A stretch of DNA of 64,000 bases from Methanococcoides vulcani (GTDB lineage Archaea; Halobacteriota; Methanosarcinia; Methanosarcinales; Methanosarcinaceae): assembly GCF_900111645.1 (NCBI RefSeq), contig NZ_FOHQ01000006.1:62001-126000 (forward strand). Reading direction: 5' to 3'. The notes beneath the pieces are model-generated. The model was not told where the DNA came from, did not search any database, and saw only the letters and a list, made by a program, of their open reading frames with translations. Below, one piece after another: positions 17,749-26,099 of the stretch. Numbering within the stretch: position 1 is the first letter of the stretch; every line of letters starts with the position of its first letter. Made by a program: the position numbers and the translations under genes.

Positions 17749-18306
17749 ATGACCTACCAGATATTGGATCAGCCATCTTGTTGTGATTGTGGACCTGCAG
17801 AGGATAGTTGCTGTGGTCCGACGAACAGTAACTGTTGCGGACCTGAAACCATTGACCTGAACAAAAAAGAACATGCTTATCCCGTATGTGGTACTATTGG
17901 GGAGTCCGTTGAGAGCATCACAGTCAGGCATCTGGTCAAAGAAGAATTGATGTCATATGTTGTTGATGTTGATCACTGGCTTTGTCTTGACGAGGATTGT
18001 GATGTTGCATACTATACAGAAACGGAAGCAATGTTCAGAAAAGAGGACCTGAAAGTCCCTATATGGTTCAAAAGGGATGCCGATCCAAAGTATGCATGCT
18101 ATTGTAATGAGATAACAGAAGAGCAGGTTATCGAAACGGTTGTTAATACTGGTGTCAATAGCATGAAGGATGTTATTGCTGTGATCAAGGGTGAAGGAAG
18201 ATCCCGGTGCCGGGTCAGGAATCCTGCAGGCAAATGCTGTACAAAGGTATTAACTTTGAAAGCACATGCGCACACTACCACTTCGCTACATTCGTGTAAA
18301 TGTTAA
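17749..18306 (+). CDS. CopZ-like Cys-rich iron-sulfur/zinc protein
   Basis: This 185-residue protein has an unusual N-terminal Cys cluster (residues 11-30, with CCDCGP, SCCGP and NCCGP). It is followed by the domain found at the N terminus of archaeal CopZ: 'YPVCGTIGESVESITVRHLV' (44-63), 'DHWLCLDEDCDVAYY' (75-89), 'YACYCNEITEEQVIETVV' (116-133) and a final 'CRVRNPAGKCC' (154-164). In Archaeoglobus CopZ this region binds zinc and a [2Fe-2S] cluster; no copper-binding HMA domain follows here. The residue before the first family Cys pair is Tyr instead of the usual Cys. The end is rich in His and Cys ('AHAHTTTSLHSCKC'). Metal handling or redox sensing is likely. Confidence 0.75.
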   Translation: MTYQILDQPSCCDCGPAEDSCCGPTNSNCCGPETIDLNKKEHAYPVCGTIGESVESITVRHLVKEELMSYVVDVDHWLCLDEDCDVAYYTETEAMFRKEDLKVPIWFKRDADPKYACYCNEITEEQVIETVVNTGVNSMKDVIAVIKGEGRSRCRVRNPAGKCCTKVLTLKAHAHTTTSLHSCKC

Positions 18307-18346
18307 GTTCTCTGTTCTACAAAATAAATGTGTTGCCTGTTCGGAC
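18303..18346 (-). repeat. Tail fragment of the 115-residue unknown protein, copy 2
   Basis: Read on the minus strand it encodes PNRQHIYFVEQRT and a stop, closely matching the end of the gene at 22658-23005 (PDRQHLYFVEQKTTA). It abuts the next repeat head to head and overlaps the 3' end of the CopZ-like gene. Confidence 0.5.
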
Positions 18347-18428
18347 GCTTCATTACATGAAGCAGAACGCTAAGAGTGATATGCCGTTTACTCTCAATGC
18401 TCATGTAAAGGAGAGGTTGGAGATGTGA
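18342..18428 (+). repeat. Dispersed coding repeat, copy B (Cas1-tail-like)
   Basis: It encodes RTLHYMKQNAKSDMPFTLN... to a TGA at 18426-18428. The reading frame has no start of its own. It is near-identical in protein sequence to copies A, C and D. Confidence 0.6.
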
Positions 18429-18516
18429 GAAGGATGTTGATCCGTTCGTTTCTTACTATGAGTTTTTATAGTACGTATTACAGAAAATAGTTTGAAATTA
18501 AAGGTGGGTGATAAGT

Positions 18517-19005
18517 TTGGAAATTATAAACGAACCAGAGATTACAGAAATAGAAGAAAGAAATGTGGCATATGTTTCTTTTGTCGGCAATTATCTGGGA
18601 AACACCAAGGTCTTTGAAGATTTATGTGGTAAACTTTTAAGCTGGGCAGGTCCGAAACAATTGATGGGACCAGATACTCTTTTGATGTCTGCCTATTATG
18701 ATGATCCAGGTGTTACCCCTCCGGAAGAACTTAAGCTGGATATGTGCATGACCATTGAAGATGATATTGAAGTTGAAGGAGAAATTAAAAAGAAAAAGCT
18801 TCCTGGAGGAAAGTATGTAGTAATGCGTGCAGAACTGACAGGAGCAGAAGAATATGGTCCTGCATGGGAAAAGGTCGTTGAGTGGCTGATACAAAATAAC
18901 CTTGAAATTGATATGTCCCGAGCAAGTTATGAGATATATTTAAACTCCCCCGAAGAACATCCAGAAAAGCATCATATTCTTGATATACGTATGCCCGTCA
19001 AGTGA
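18517..19005 (+). CDS. GyrI-like small-molecule-binding protein
   Basis: A TTG start at 18517 (MEIINEPEIT) is preferred because GGTGG lies nine bases upstream; a GTG at 18508 is possible. The product of about 162 residues is a GyrI/AraC-effector-type domain: 'EIEERNVAYVSFVGNYLGNT' (strand with the family's Val-Ala-Tyr start), 'AYYDDPGVTPPEELKLDMCM', 'LPGGKYVVMRAELTGAEEYG' and the closing 'YEIYLNSPEEHPEKHHILDI'. These stand-alone domains bind small hydrophobic or cationic compounds and can confer resistance or act as hydrolases. Context gives no clue: it is followed by a dispersed repeat. Confidence 0.8.
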   Translation: MEIINEPEITEIEERNVAYVSFVGNYLGNTKVFEDLCGKLLSWAGPKQLMGPDTLLMSAYYDDPGVTPPEELKLDMCMTIEDDIEVEGEIKKKKLPGGKYVVMRAELTGAEEYGPAWEKVVEWLIQNNLEIDMSRASYEIYLNSPEEHPEKHHILDIRMPVK

Positions 19006-19080
19006 ATAAGATCCAAGGGGGCATTTCTGAAGTATAAATACCTCTCTTTACAAAAGTAATCTGGGATTTGAAGGGGGAGG

Positions 19081-19191
19081 TTGGGATTCTCTAAGGGTAC
19101 TTTACACTACATGAAACAGAATGCCAAGAGTGATAAGCCGTTTACTCTCAATGCTCATGTTAGGGAGAGGTTGGAAACTTGGGGAGAGTGA
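19081..19191 (+). repeat. Dispersed coding repeat, copy C (Cas1-tail-like)
   Basis: It encodes LGFSKGTLHYMKQNAKSDKP continuing through FTLNAHVRERLETWGE to a TGA. It is longer at its left end than copies A and B. Confidence 0.6.
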
Positions 19192-19242
19192 AATAAGGCA
19201 TGTATCAACGCGACAAAAAAAGATGATTGATAACATTAAATA

Positions 19243-20079
19243 TCAATCAGTTTGAAAGTTTCGATACCAAATATTCATGCTTTCAATGTTGCCAGATATA
19301 TTGGTATTATTTACAAGTCTGCCACAATATTCATACCCGCATTTTGCAAAAACAATATTCATTCCATAAGAGCTGGCTCTTGCAATGGTATATGCAGTTT
19401 TAATCCCCTTTGCTTTTATGTCTTTTTCCATTTTTCGAAGCAACTGTGACGATAAACCTTTTCCACGGAATTCAGGCAGTGTTGCAAAATCTGTCATTTC
19501 CACACCCGAGTAATCATAGTCTATTTCAGCAGAAGAAAGTGCAACAACTTTTCCTTCTTTGAAAACACCGAAATATACCACATTATCTTCCATTGTCTTT
19601 AACAGATAATCAGGATCATGTATGGGGAAAGGATAGGTATCGAACGTCTTTTGGTAAACGTCAGCCATCTGCCCAATATCCTGCTTCTCACATTTCCTTA
19701 TGGAATATTCAGATGGAAGAATGGAATGCATTCCTTTTTCTTTTGACAGGGCTGTCTTTATGACATCCTCATGCATTTCATTCAGGCAATTAATGCTTCT
19801 CTTGTCATCAAGGAATTTGCTCATGATAACTGCATCTTCTTTCCCATAATAATATCGTGGGATCGATGCTTCACAAAGATAGCTCCGATCACAAAGAAGT
19901 TCTTTGAAAGATCCAGGAACCTTTGTGAAGATCTTGGAATAACTTTCCTTTTCTGCAAGAGCATCAATTTCATCCAGAAGTGAAGGCATATCTGCCGGAT
20001 CCAGTTTCATAAGATAGATCCGGTCGTTATAACTTCCGTGCTGGATAACAGAATTACCTATTTTCTCAATGGAATCCAT
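19243..20079 (-). CDS. ablB: Beta-lysine N-epsilon-acetyltransferase
   Basis: This 278-residue protein is a GNAT-fold acetyltransferase with a lineage-specific N-terminal half; the acetyl-CoA site is at 'ATLPEFRGKGLSSQLLRKME' (about residues 205-225). Its start codon overlaps the stop of lysine 2,3-aminomutase by one base (TAATG), so the two are translationally coupled. Together they make N-epsilon-acetyl-beta-lysine, the compatible solute of salt-stressed methanogens: the aminomutase produces beta-lysine and this enzyme acetylates it. Function is inferred from this exact pairing and from the family. Confidence 0.9.
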   Translation of the reverse strand: MDSIEKIGNSVIQHGSYNDRIYLMKLDPADMPSLLDEIDALAEKESYSKIFTKVPGSFKELLCDRSYLCEASIPRYYYGKEDAVIMSKFLDDKRSINCLNEMHEDVIKTALSKEKGMHSILPSEYSIRKCEKQDIGQMADVYQKTFDTYPFPIHDPDYLLKTMEDNVVYFGVFKEGKVVALSSAEIDYDYSGVEMTDFATLPEFRGKGLSSQLLRKMEKDIKAKGIKTAYTIARASSYGMNIVFAKCGYEYCGRLVNNTNISGNIESMNIWYRNFQTD

Positions 20080-21389
20080 TAAGCCCTTCTCTCCATCCTC
20101 GCATTATCTTCAGGAACAAGACTGGTGGTATCATCATGATCCGAGAGAAGTTTGGCAATACCAATTCCCTTGTACTCTGTAGCATCGTCAAGTTTAAGCT
20201 GAAGGTCACACTTTTCGCAGTTCCGATCACAATATATTTGTTTGTATGATTCCGGTTCCTTGTAGGTGGTAATAACACCTTCATAATTACGGAGGATCAC
20301 ACGATTAGTTGACCATGAGATAATATAGTTGGGCATGACCGGTATTTTTCCTCCCCCATGAGGAGCATCAATGACATAGGTAGGAACTGCAAAGCCACTC
20401 GTATGACCGATCAGGTTTTCCATGATCTCTATTCCCTTGCCTATAGGAGTCCTGAAATGTGAAAGTCCTTCTGAAAGATCACATTGGTACAGGTAATACG
20501 GACGAACACGGTTCTGGACCAGTTTATGGACCAGTTTCTTTATGATCCTCTGGCAGTCATTCACACCTGCAAGCAGTACCGTCTGGTTCCCAAGAGGGAT
20601 ACCACCATCTGCAAGCTTTTGAAGCGCTTGCCGGGATGAGAATGTTACTTCCCTGGGATGATTGAAATGTGTGTTTAACCAGACCGGATGATGCTTTTTC
20701 AAAACCTCAACAAGTTCATCTGTTATACGATATGGAAGTACGACAGGCATTCTGCTGCCGATACGGATCACTTCTACATGAGGAATGCTACTTATTTCAG
20801 AAAGGATCCAATCAAGGTAATCATCAGATAGCATCAAAGGATCGCCACCCGAAAGCAACACGTCCCTTATTTGTGGTGTGTTCCTTATGTATTCAATACC
20901 TTTGAGGATCTTCTCTTTTCCAGGTATGCAATCAATGTCCCCAACTTTTCTTTTACGTGTGCAATGGCGGCAATACATAGAACAAACATTGCTTATGTGG
21001 AAAAGGACCCTGTCAGGATACCTGTGAGTTATGCCCTCAACAGGGCTATCTGTATCTTCCGAAAGAGGATCTTCAAGTTCCTCATCTGATACAGTTAATT
21101 CTTCGGGTGAAGGAAACGCCTGGAGAAAAATAGGATCGTTCCTGAAATCATCAGAATCTATCAGCGATAGGTAGTAAGGTGTGATAGACAATGGGAATTT
21201 TTCCAGCGTTTCTTCGAGCTTCTCTTTTTCAGATGGCTCAAAACTTATTCCGAGTAGTTTCTCGAAAGTATCAATATCACGAATTGAATGTTTTAACTGC
21301 CAATTCCAATCTTTCCACTTATCCAGAAAGTCTTCAGAATCGATCATTGTTGCTATTTCTTTTTGTTGCTTACTGTATTTTTCCATCAA
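20079..21389 (-). CDS. ablA: Lysine 2,3-aminomutase
   Basis: The 436-residue radical SAM enzyme has the cluster motif Cys136-x3-Cys140-x2-Cys143 in '[20 protein letters not shown]', the SAM-binding '[12 protein letters not shown]', and the pyridoxal-phosphate lysine region '[15 protein letters not shown]' (about 345-360). The C-terminal '[12 protein letters not shown]' cysteines suggest the zinc site of the family. It converts L-lysine to L-beta-lysine, the first step of acetyl-beta-lysine osmolyte synthesis, in an operon with ablB. In related methanogens ablAB is induced by salt. The upstream region is unusually long (about 340 bases to the next feature). Confidence 0.95.
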   Translation of the reverse strand: MMEKYSKQQKEIATMIDSEDFLDKWKDWNWQLKHSIRDIDTFEKLLGISFEPSEKEKLEETLEKFPLSITPYYLSLIDSDDFRNDPIFLQAFPSPEELTVSDEELEDPLSEDTDSPVEGITHRYPDRVLFHISNVCSMYCRHCTRKRKVGDIDCIPGKEKILKGIEYIRNTPQIRDVLLSGGDPLMLSDDYLDWILSEISSIPHVEVIRIGSRMPVVLPYRITDELVEVLKKHHPVWLNTHFNHPREVTFSSRQALQKLADGGIPLGNQTVLLAGVNDCQRIIKKLVHKLVQNRVRPYYLYQCDLSEGLSHFRTPIGKGIEIMENLIGHTSGFAVPTYVIDAPHGGGKIPVMPNYIISWSTNRVILRNYEGVITTYKEPESYKQIYCDRNCEKCDLQLKLDDATEYKGIGIAKLLSDHDDTTSLVPEDNARMERRA

Positions 21390-21685
21390 AATACCACTGC
21401 TAAGGTTTCGGCTTCAAAAAACGGCATCTGTAATTTGACATCCAAAATTGGCATAAAAAAGCATATTGGACCCTAAATAACAGATACTTTTAGTCCCTTT
21501 TCGTTGACTGTCGCCTATAAAATAAAATACACCTACACTATATGGTTGTACAGGGCATAACTTAAAGTTAGTATCTAATATACTTTCCCCTCCATATATG
21601 AGAACTCGAAATTAGATTAGGCATAAACTAGTGGTAAAATATCTAAAACATCAATCAATTTATTGTAAGAGTTCCGTTTTTTCAC
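21390..21685 (-). promoter_or_regulatory. Long leader/promoter region of ablAB
   Basis: Nearly 300 bases upstream of ablA hold no gene. The region is AT-rich with a TATA-like CCTATAAAATAAAATA stretch at about 21510. This may be the salt-responsive control region; no operator could be defined by eye. Confidence 0.35.
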
Positions 21686-21736
21686 GTTACCTATATCCCG
21701 ACTTGCTATGCAGGGGGATAAGATTCGAACCTCAAG
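21686..21736 (-). repeat. tRNA-3'-end-like repeat, copy 1
   Basis: Read on the minus strand: GGTTCGAATCTTATCCCCCT, then a GCATAG segment, then CGGGATATAGGTAAC. The TTCGAAT T-loop is followed by an acceptor-like strand, and TATCCC/GGGATA form a hairpin. Similar units occur at 46880-46926 and 46967-47018. No complete tRNA body is present. Confidence 0.45.
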
Positions 21737-21779
21737 CGTTCACGAAATACAAATGCTGATGATCGGGACAGTACATATC
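21732..21779 (-). repeat. Tail fragment of the 115-residue unknown protein, copy 3
   Basis: On the minus strand it encodes MYCPDHQHLYFVNA and a stop, matching the end of the gene at 22658-23005. It overlaps the stop codon of the lipoprotein gene at 21778 and the tRNA-like repeat. Confidence 0.5.
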
Positions 21780-22197
21780 ACTCGGTGCTGCCGTTGTTGA
21801 TGGTTATGGCATTGATTGAATCAATGTCGATGTAGCATACGCCCAGGAAGTCATTTTCTAAAATGACGAAATATTCTTCTACCTCGACAATGTCACCCAT
21901 TATCTGCATGTTGTAGCTGAATATTTTCACATTGTTTCCTTTATTGTCCTCTAAGATCTCTTTCATCCGACCATGCCATTCGTTGTAAATGGTATAGTCC
22001 CGTGCTACTTCGATGGGCTGATTCTGGACTAGTTGGAATTGTACCACGTCGTCAGATGATTCTACATCTGAAACTGTTCCGGAGTCTGAAGTAGACACCT
22101 CGTTTACTGGCTCATCAGCTGCAACGTCTGTGCAACCAATTGCAGTCATTACTATCAAAATTAACAGAAGTGTAATTATTTTAGTATATGCTTTCAT
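21778..22197 (-). CDS. Small lipoprotein of unknown function
   Basis: The 139-residue protein has a signal peptide and lipobox ('LLLILIVMTAIGC', acylated Cys at about residue 22), an acidic Ser/Asp linker, then a compact domain of about 80 residues with alternating strands ('EYFVILENDFLGVCYIDIDS'). I do not recognise the domain. It follows the 22216 gene by 18 bases on the same strand and is the last of three unknown genes that look like one operon (23005 to 21778). Confidence 0.55.
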   Translation of the reverse strand: MKAYTKIITLLLILIVMTAIGCTDVAADEPVNEVSTSDSGTVSDVESSDDVVQFQLVQNQPIEVARDYTIYNEWHGRMKEILEDNKGNNVKIFSYNMQIMGDIVEVEEYFVILENDFLGVCYIDIDSINAITINNGSTE

Positions 22198-22215
22198 GTT
22201 CTATCGCCTTTTAAT

Positions 22216-22629
22216 TCACAAATCATCAACATAAGGTACGTATGTGCATCTACACCAACCTTCTCCGTTTTCATTGGGACTATGTTTACAATCCTTGCGA
22301 GGAATTGGCATATTTTTTAATGCTGTTGTAATTGTCAAGACGTTGTCATTCATTTTTTGACATACGTTACATGATTGAGATTCTGCAGCAAGTATTTCCA
22401 CTCTATCGAAACCATTTTTTTGATGATTTAGTAATTGAAATCGTGCAGATTCCTGAAGTGTCGGGAAAAACACTTCATTCCTTTCATAGAGCTCTCTTGC
22501 TTTTTGGTAGTACATCATCGATTCGATATGCAACGTTTTTATGTTTGAATATTGATCAATTGTATTCGAACTTTTTTGCTTTGTTTTTCCTTTCAAAGAT
22601 TTTCCTTTCAAAAAATCAAATAACCCCAT
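22216..22629 (-). CDS. Cys-rich protein of unknown function
   Basis: The start at 22629 (MGLFDFLKGK) follows a strong GGGGGAG ribosome-binding site; the product has about 137 residues. The N terminus is a short amphipathic/basic stretch. The C-terminal half has 'ESQSCNVCQKMND' (CxxC), then 'MPIPRKDCKHS' and 'GWCRCTYVPY' (CxC). This gives at least five Cys and a His in an arrangement that resembles the metal-binding end of some phage minor head/Mu-F-like proteins. That resemblance is weak and no other phage gene is nearby. It is the second of three unknown genes in one apparent operon. Confidence 0.55.
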   Translation of the reverse strand: MGLFDFLKGKSLKGKTKQKSSNTIDQYSNIKTLHIESMMYYQKARELYERNEVFFPTLQESARFQLLNHQKNGFDRVEILAAESQSCNVCQKMNDNVLTITTALKNMPIPRKDCKHSPNENGEGWCRCTYVPYVDDL

Positions 22630-22657
22630 ACGAGCTCCCCCTTTATGGTCTACCATG

Positions 22658-23005
22658 TTATGCAGTTGTTTTTTGTTCTACAAAGTAGAGATGCTGCCTA
22701 TCCGGACAGTACATGTCCATCTCAATCTTCATACGTTGGAGATGATCACAACAGTATTTCGCAGCGACCCCGAAATACTTCTTCAGTAGCTTGCAGAATT
22801 CATCGGTGGTCATACCATTGTACATGAAGCCGCGGAGTTCGTGAACCACATCATCTGCAAATTGTTCTTCGGAAACAGTGTCATCTACTACCATTTCATC
22901 AACTTTGGCAGTTGCTTGGCCGTTCTTTACTTCACTTACTATCCACCAATAGACGTCGTGGAAGTCATTATTTCCACATTTTGAGCATTTCGTTTTAACG
23001 TACAT
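22658..23005 (-). CDS. Zinc-ribbon-type protein of unknown function
   Basis: The 115-residue protein begins with 'KCSKCGNNDFHDVYWW', a CxxC pair beside aromatic residues, and later has 'KYCCDHLQRMKIEMDMYC', so one zinc site is likely. The middle is acidic and helical. GGTGG lies upstream of the ATG. It is the first gene of a three-gene cluster. Fragments of its C-terminal end are scattered at 18303-18346 and 21732-21779, which suggests the gene or its surroundings have been duplicated and lost elsewhere. Function unknown. Confidence 0.55.
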   Translation of the reverse strand: MYVKTKCSKCGNNDFHDVYWWIVSEVKNGQATAKVDEMVVDDTVSEEQFADDVVHELRGFMYNGMTTDEFCKLLKKYFGVAAKYCCDHLQRMKIEMDMYCPDRQHLYFVEQKTTA

Positions 23006-23080
23006 ATTACCACCACGATAATTTATTACGATTCACTTACCCTGATTGTTATTTTCATGTTTCCATTTTCTTTTTTGACC

Positions 23081-23473
23081 TCAGGAGATGTATCCGAAGG
23101 ATATCAGGTACACACTAACCCCCATAACCAATGTTGCCAGCCAGCATCCGGTTGCAATGTCCATATGCACCTTCTTTTTGAATCTCCATCTGTTGGTCAC
23201 GAAAAGTATTATGAAAATGATGACGATCGATCCGAGAAGCCTGTGCAGGGCAAGCACAATGCCATAGGAAGCGAGCTGGAAGTCCTGACTGATCGAATAG
23301 AACATGAACAGAACAGAAGGCACTATTGTGTAAACTGCAAGTGATGCACCTCTTGCATGTTGGTCTATACCCTCTGTTTTCATCTTGATCGCATATACAA
23401 GCATTAGAAATGCTATTACCTGCAAGAAAAGCGAAAGGTTGGATAAAGTTGTAATTACATCTGGTTCCACCAA
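23081..23473 (-). CDS. Four-helix membrane protein with conserved histidines
   Basis: The 130-residue protein has four hydrophobic segments. Histidines sit at helix ends or inside ('GIDQHARGASLAVYTI', 'YGIVLALHRLLGSIVIIFII', 'KKKVHMDIATGCWLATLVMG'). The pattern resembles DUF420- or cytochrome b561-like small membrane proteins that may bind haem. That resemblance is suggestive only. It is 75 bases upstream of, and on the same strand as, the three-gene unknown cluster. Confidence 0.55.
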   Translation of the reverse strand: MVEPDVITTLSNLSLFLQVIAFLMLVYAIKMKTEGIDQHARGASLAVYTIVPSVLFMFYSISQDFQLASYGIVLALHRLLGSIVIIFIILFVTNRWRFKKKVHMDIATGCWLATLVMGVSVYLISFGYIS

Positions 23474-23674
23474 ATTCCCCCATTGACTTATACAAATAAA
23501 TTGAAGTGGATACTATTTAGATTTATTGAGAAGCTCTTATTTTGATCATAACTTGATCTTCATGACCAAATTTAACAAAACATAAATACAATTAATTCTT
23601 TTCTTGCACTTTATTTCCCACTTCGGAAAGTAAATATATAAATCATCCTTAAATTTAAAAGGTGTGCAAGAATT

Positions 23675-24418
23675 ATGAGCCAGCAGAGCGAAAGCCTTTT
23701 CAAAAGCGCCCTCAAGACAACGCTACCGGTCTTCCTGGGGTATATTCCCCTAGGCATGGCTTTCGGATTCCTTCTCGAAGGAGCCGGCTATCACTGGATA
23801 TATGCACCCTTAATGAGCATCTTCATCTATGCCGGTGCAGGCCAGTTCATTGCAGTTGCATTACTGGCCGCCGGTGCAGGACTTACTGAATTTGCTATCA
23901 CCACACTGCTGATAAATCTCAGGCATTCTTTCTACGGTCTGTCTTTGCTGGATAAGTTCTCCGGTGTGGGAAAGGTCAAACCTTACCTTATCTTCGCACT
24001 TACCGATGAGACCTATGCACTCCTAACAACCACCAAAGCTCCGGAAGAGGATTCAAAGGGCAGGTTCTACTTCTACATAGCTGTGCTTGACCACTCGTAC
24101 TGGATACTGGGATCGGTTCTTGGTGCTGTACTGGGTTCAGTACTTGACCTCAGGCTGGAAGGAATGACCTTTGTGCTTGCTACCCTGTTCGTGGTGCTGA
24201 CCATTGAGCAGTACCACGCTTCAAGGTCCCGTTTCCCCTTCATGGCAGCCATGGGTGCAGGTGTCATTTCGCTGATGCTCTTCAGTCCTGACAACATGCT
24301 ATTGTTCTCGATATTTATCGGCACCCTCATCCTGATGGCACATGAGAGGTTCGTTCAGGACGACCTTGAGATCAGAAGCATTGCAGATCAGGACCCTGAT
24401 CAGGAGGACATCTCATGA
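23675..24418 (+). CDS. azlC: Branched-chain amino acid exporter, large subunit
   Basis: The 247-residue protein has about six to eight membrane segments and the AzlC signature 'GYIPLGMAFGFLLEGAGYHW' near the N terminus, 'AGAGQFIAVALLAAGAGLTE' and 'LINLRHSFYGLSLLDKF'. With AzlD it forms an exporter of branched-chain amino acids (as in Bacillus 4-azaleucine resistance and E. coli YgaZH). The start codon is preceded by AAGGTG. The end overlaps azlD by four bases (ATGATG context), so they are translationally coupled. Confidence 0.9.
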   Translation: MSQQSESLFKSALKTTLPVFLGYIPLGMAFGFLLEGAGYHWIYAPLMSIFIYAGAGQFIAVALLAAGAGLTEFAITTLLINLRHSFYGLSLLDKFSGVGKVKPYLIFALTDETYALLTTTKAPEEDSKGRFYFYIAVLDHSYWILGSVLGAVLGSVLDLRLEGMTFVLATLFVVLTIEQYHASRSRFPFMAAMGAGVISLMLFSPDNMLLFSIFIGTLILMAHERFVQDDLEIRSIADQDPDQEDIS

Positions 24419-24762
24419 TGGAAGATCCGGTGCACTTGTTGGTCATTACAGCAGTAGTAGCAATGGCCACCTTCGCCACAAGGGCTCTTCCTTTCGTATT
24501 CTTTAATACGAGAGCTCCGCCTGAGATCCTCTCCACCATTGAGAAGAATCTCCCTCCGATGATCCTCTTGCTACTTGTGATCTACTGCCTGAAGGACGTA
24601 CAGTGGCTTCAGGTTCCCTATGGGATCCCGGAGATCTTCACTATAGCAGCGGTCATGGGCTTGCACTTGTGGAAACGCAATGCAATGCTCAGCATCTTTG
24701 CAGGGACGGGTTTGTATATGCTGCTGGTGCAGTTGGATGTGTTTTCGGTTCTATTTGGATGA
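24415..24762 (+). CDS. azlD: Branched-chain amino acid exporter, small subunit
   Basis: This 115-residue protein has three to four membrane helices and the AzlD pattern 'MATFATRALPFVFFNTRAPP' followed by 'LPPMILLLLVIYCLKDV'. It overlaps azlC by four bases and serves as the second component of the same exporter. Confidence 0.9.
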   Translation: MMEDPVHLLVITAVVAMATFATRALPFVFFNTRAPPEILSTIEKNLPPMILLLLVIYCLKDVQWLQVPYGIPEIFTIAAVMGLHLWKRNAMLSIFAGTGLYMLLVQLDVFSVLFG

Positions 24763-24866
24763 TGGTGGAACTGATATGACATCAGAATGAAGCCCAGACT
24801 CCGGAAAGTTTCTATCATGGATCCATGAGGGTCCGACAGCAAGACAAAATTAGTTTTGAACAAGAA

Positions 24867-24961
24867 GTGTGGGAGTCATTGAACTGAGAATACCACCTTT
24901 TAGCGGCATCTCATCCCCACATAATTTCCCAAACTCGCTTCATAACGTACAACTCCCACAC
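24867..24961. repeat. Spaced inverted repeat in a gene-free stretch
   Basis: GTGTGGGAGT (24867-24876) and ACTCCCACAC (24952-24961) are perfect inverted copies 75 bases apart. They sit in the 377-base gap after azlD, in which I see no gene. Confidence 0.3.
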
Positions 24962-25139
24962 CCATATAGTATATTGATTTCTGAGTTAAAACAGGTTTTG
25001 GTGGGGTAAATGTATGAGGTGATGCCCTTGGTTACAAAAATTTAATGCCACTTTAAAAAGAATTAAATAGTATGCTGTGCATTCCAACATAATAAAAATT
25101 AGTGTTTATTCATAATAAATTTATCAATTGAGGTGTAGT

Positions 25140-25325
25140 ATGGATTTTGGTTTGTATATATTAGCTTTCATATCATTGATCATATTTGCCCTTTCGTTTA
25201 AAGCTATTAGGAAAGCATCTGGCTTGGTGCTAATCGTTCTTGGAATTATGTTTTCATTAACTGGTCTTGGAATGATATTTGGAATTCCCATGATCTTTGT
25301 AGGAGCACTGTTTTTGTTTTTATGA
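25140..25325 (+). CDS. Small two-helix membrane protein
   Basis: The ATG at 25140 follows TTGAGGTGTAGT, a good ribosome-binding site, and gives 61 residues. There are two to three hydrophobic segments ('LYILAFISLIIFALSF' and 'GIPMIFVGALFLFL') separated by 'KAIRKASG'. No family recognised. Confidence 0.5.
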   Translation: MDFGLYILAFISLIIFALSFKAIRKASGLVLIVLGIMFSLTGLGMIFGIPMIFVGALFLFL

Positions 25326-25431
25326 TTTATTTGCAAGCTCGATTAAAACAAAAGCTTTCAATTATTCTTTGATTTTTTCAATGAGCTTATAGATCAAAAC
25401 CAGTAAAAAATAAATCAAGAATAATAAAAAT

Positions 25432-25815
25432 TTACAATTCTTCAAACAAATAGTCCAGATATAGCTTCCTGATACAAGTAGAACCGTATGGACCAAGCAA
25501 CCCGGATTTTAATTCGATGTAGTGACTTTCCTTCATGCTCCTACCACAACATCTACAGTTGTTGATCTCTTTTGAGTGTATAATTTTGGGTTTATAAAAA
25601 TCCAGATCGTGTGCCTCATAAGTGAAGTGGCACATACCATCTTTATCAGTTATGATACCTTCCTTTCTGGCAGCTAGCATAATCTGATCAATGACATCAA
25701 AGCGTTTGGTCACCGTTTTACGCAGCAGTTCTCTGATCTCAAATGGAGATAACTCCGTTGCATCCATTGCTACGATATAGTCCAGTCCTTTTTGGATAGT
25801 CTTTGGATGTTTCAT
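25432..25815 (-). CDS. Zinc-binding protein of unknown function
   Basis: The 127-residue protein is mostly helical. It carries a C-terminal four-Cys site: 'NNCRCCGRSMKESHYIEL' followed by 'GPYGSTCIRKLYLDYL', which looks like a treble-clef or ribbon zinc finger. The N-terminal half ('PFEIRELLRKTVTKRFDVID') may be a winged-helix-like unit, but I cannot assign it. It is transcribed alone. Confidence 0.55.
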   Translation of the reverse strand: MKHPKTIQKGLDYIVAMDATELSPFEIRELLRKTVTKRFDVIDQIMLAARKEGIITDKDGMCHFTYEAHDLDFYKPKIIHSKEINNCRCCGRSMKESHYIELKSGLLGPYGSTCIRKLYLDYLFEEL

Positions 25816-26099
25816 TTTATCCCTTTATTATCACGAGCTTTAGATCCATATGTACATTATTTGATGAGATCTGATTGTTCAAGCCTTGCTCTGATTCCAC
25901 TTTTTTTCTTCAGTCGCCAATTCGGATCGATTATCCTGAATTACGTTTAAAACCAGTGTATTTAACTGTTTTAATGTATAAAATCTCTAAAATAATTCAG
26001 ATGCATTTAATAAGAGTGTGTGGAATATAAGATTATCTACTTAGTTCTTCCAGATACGAAAAATGTTATCAGGAGCTTTTTTAATTTCCGATATTATAC

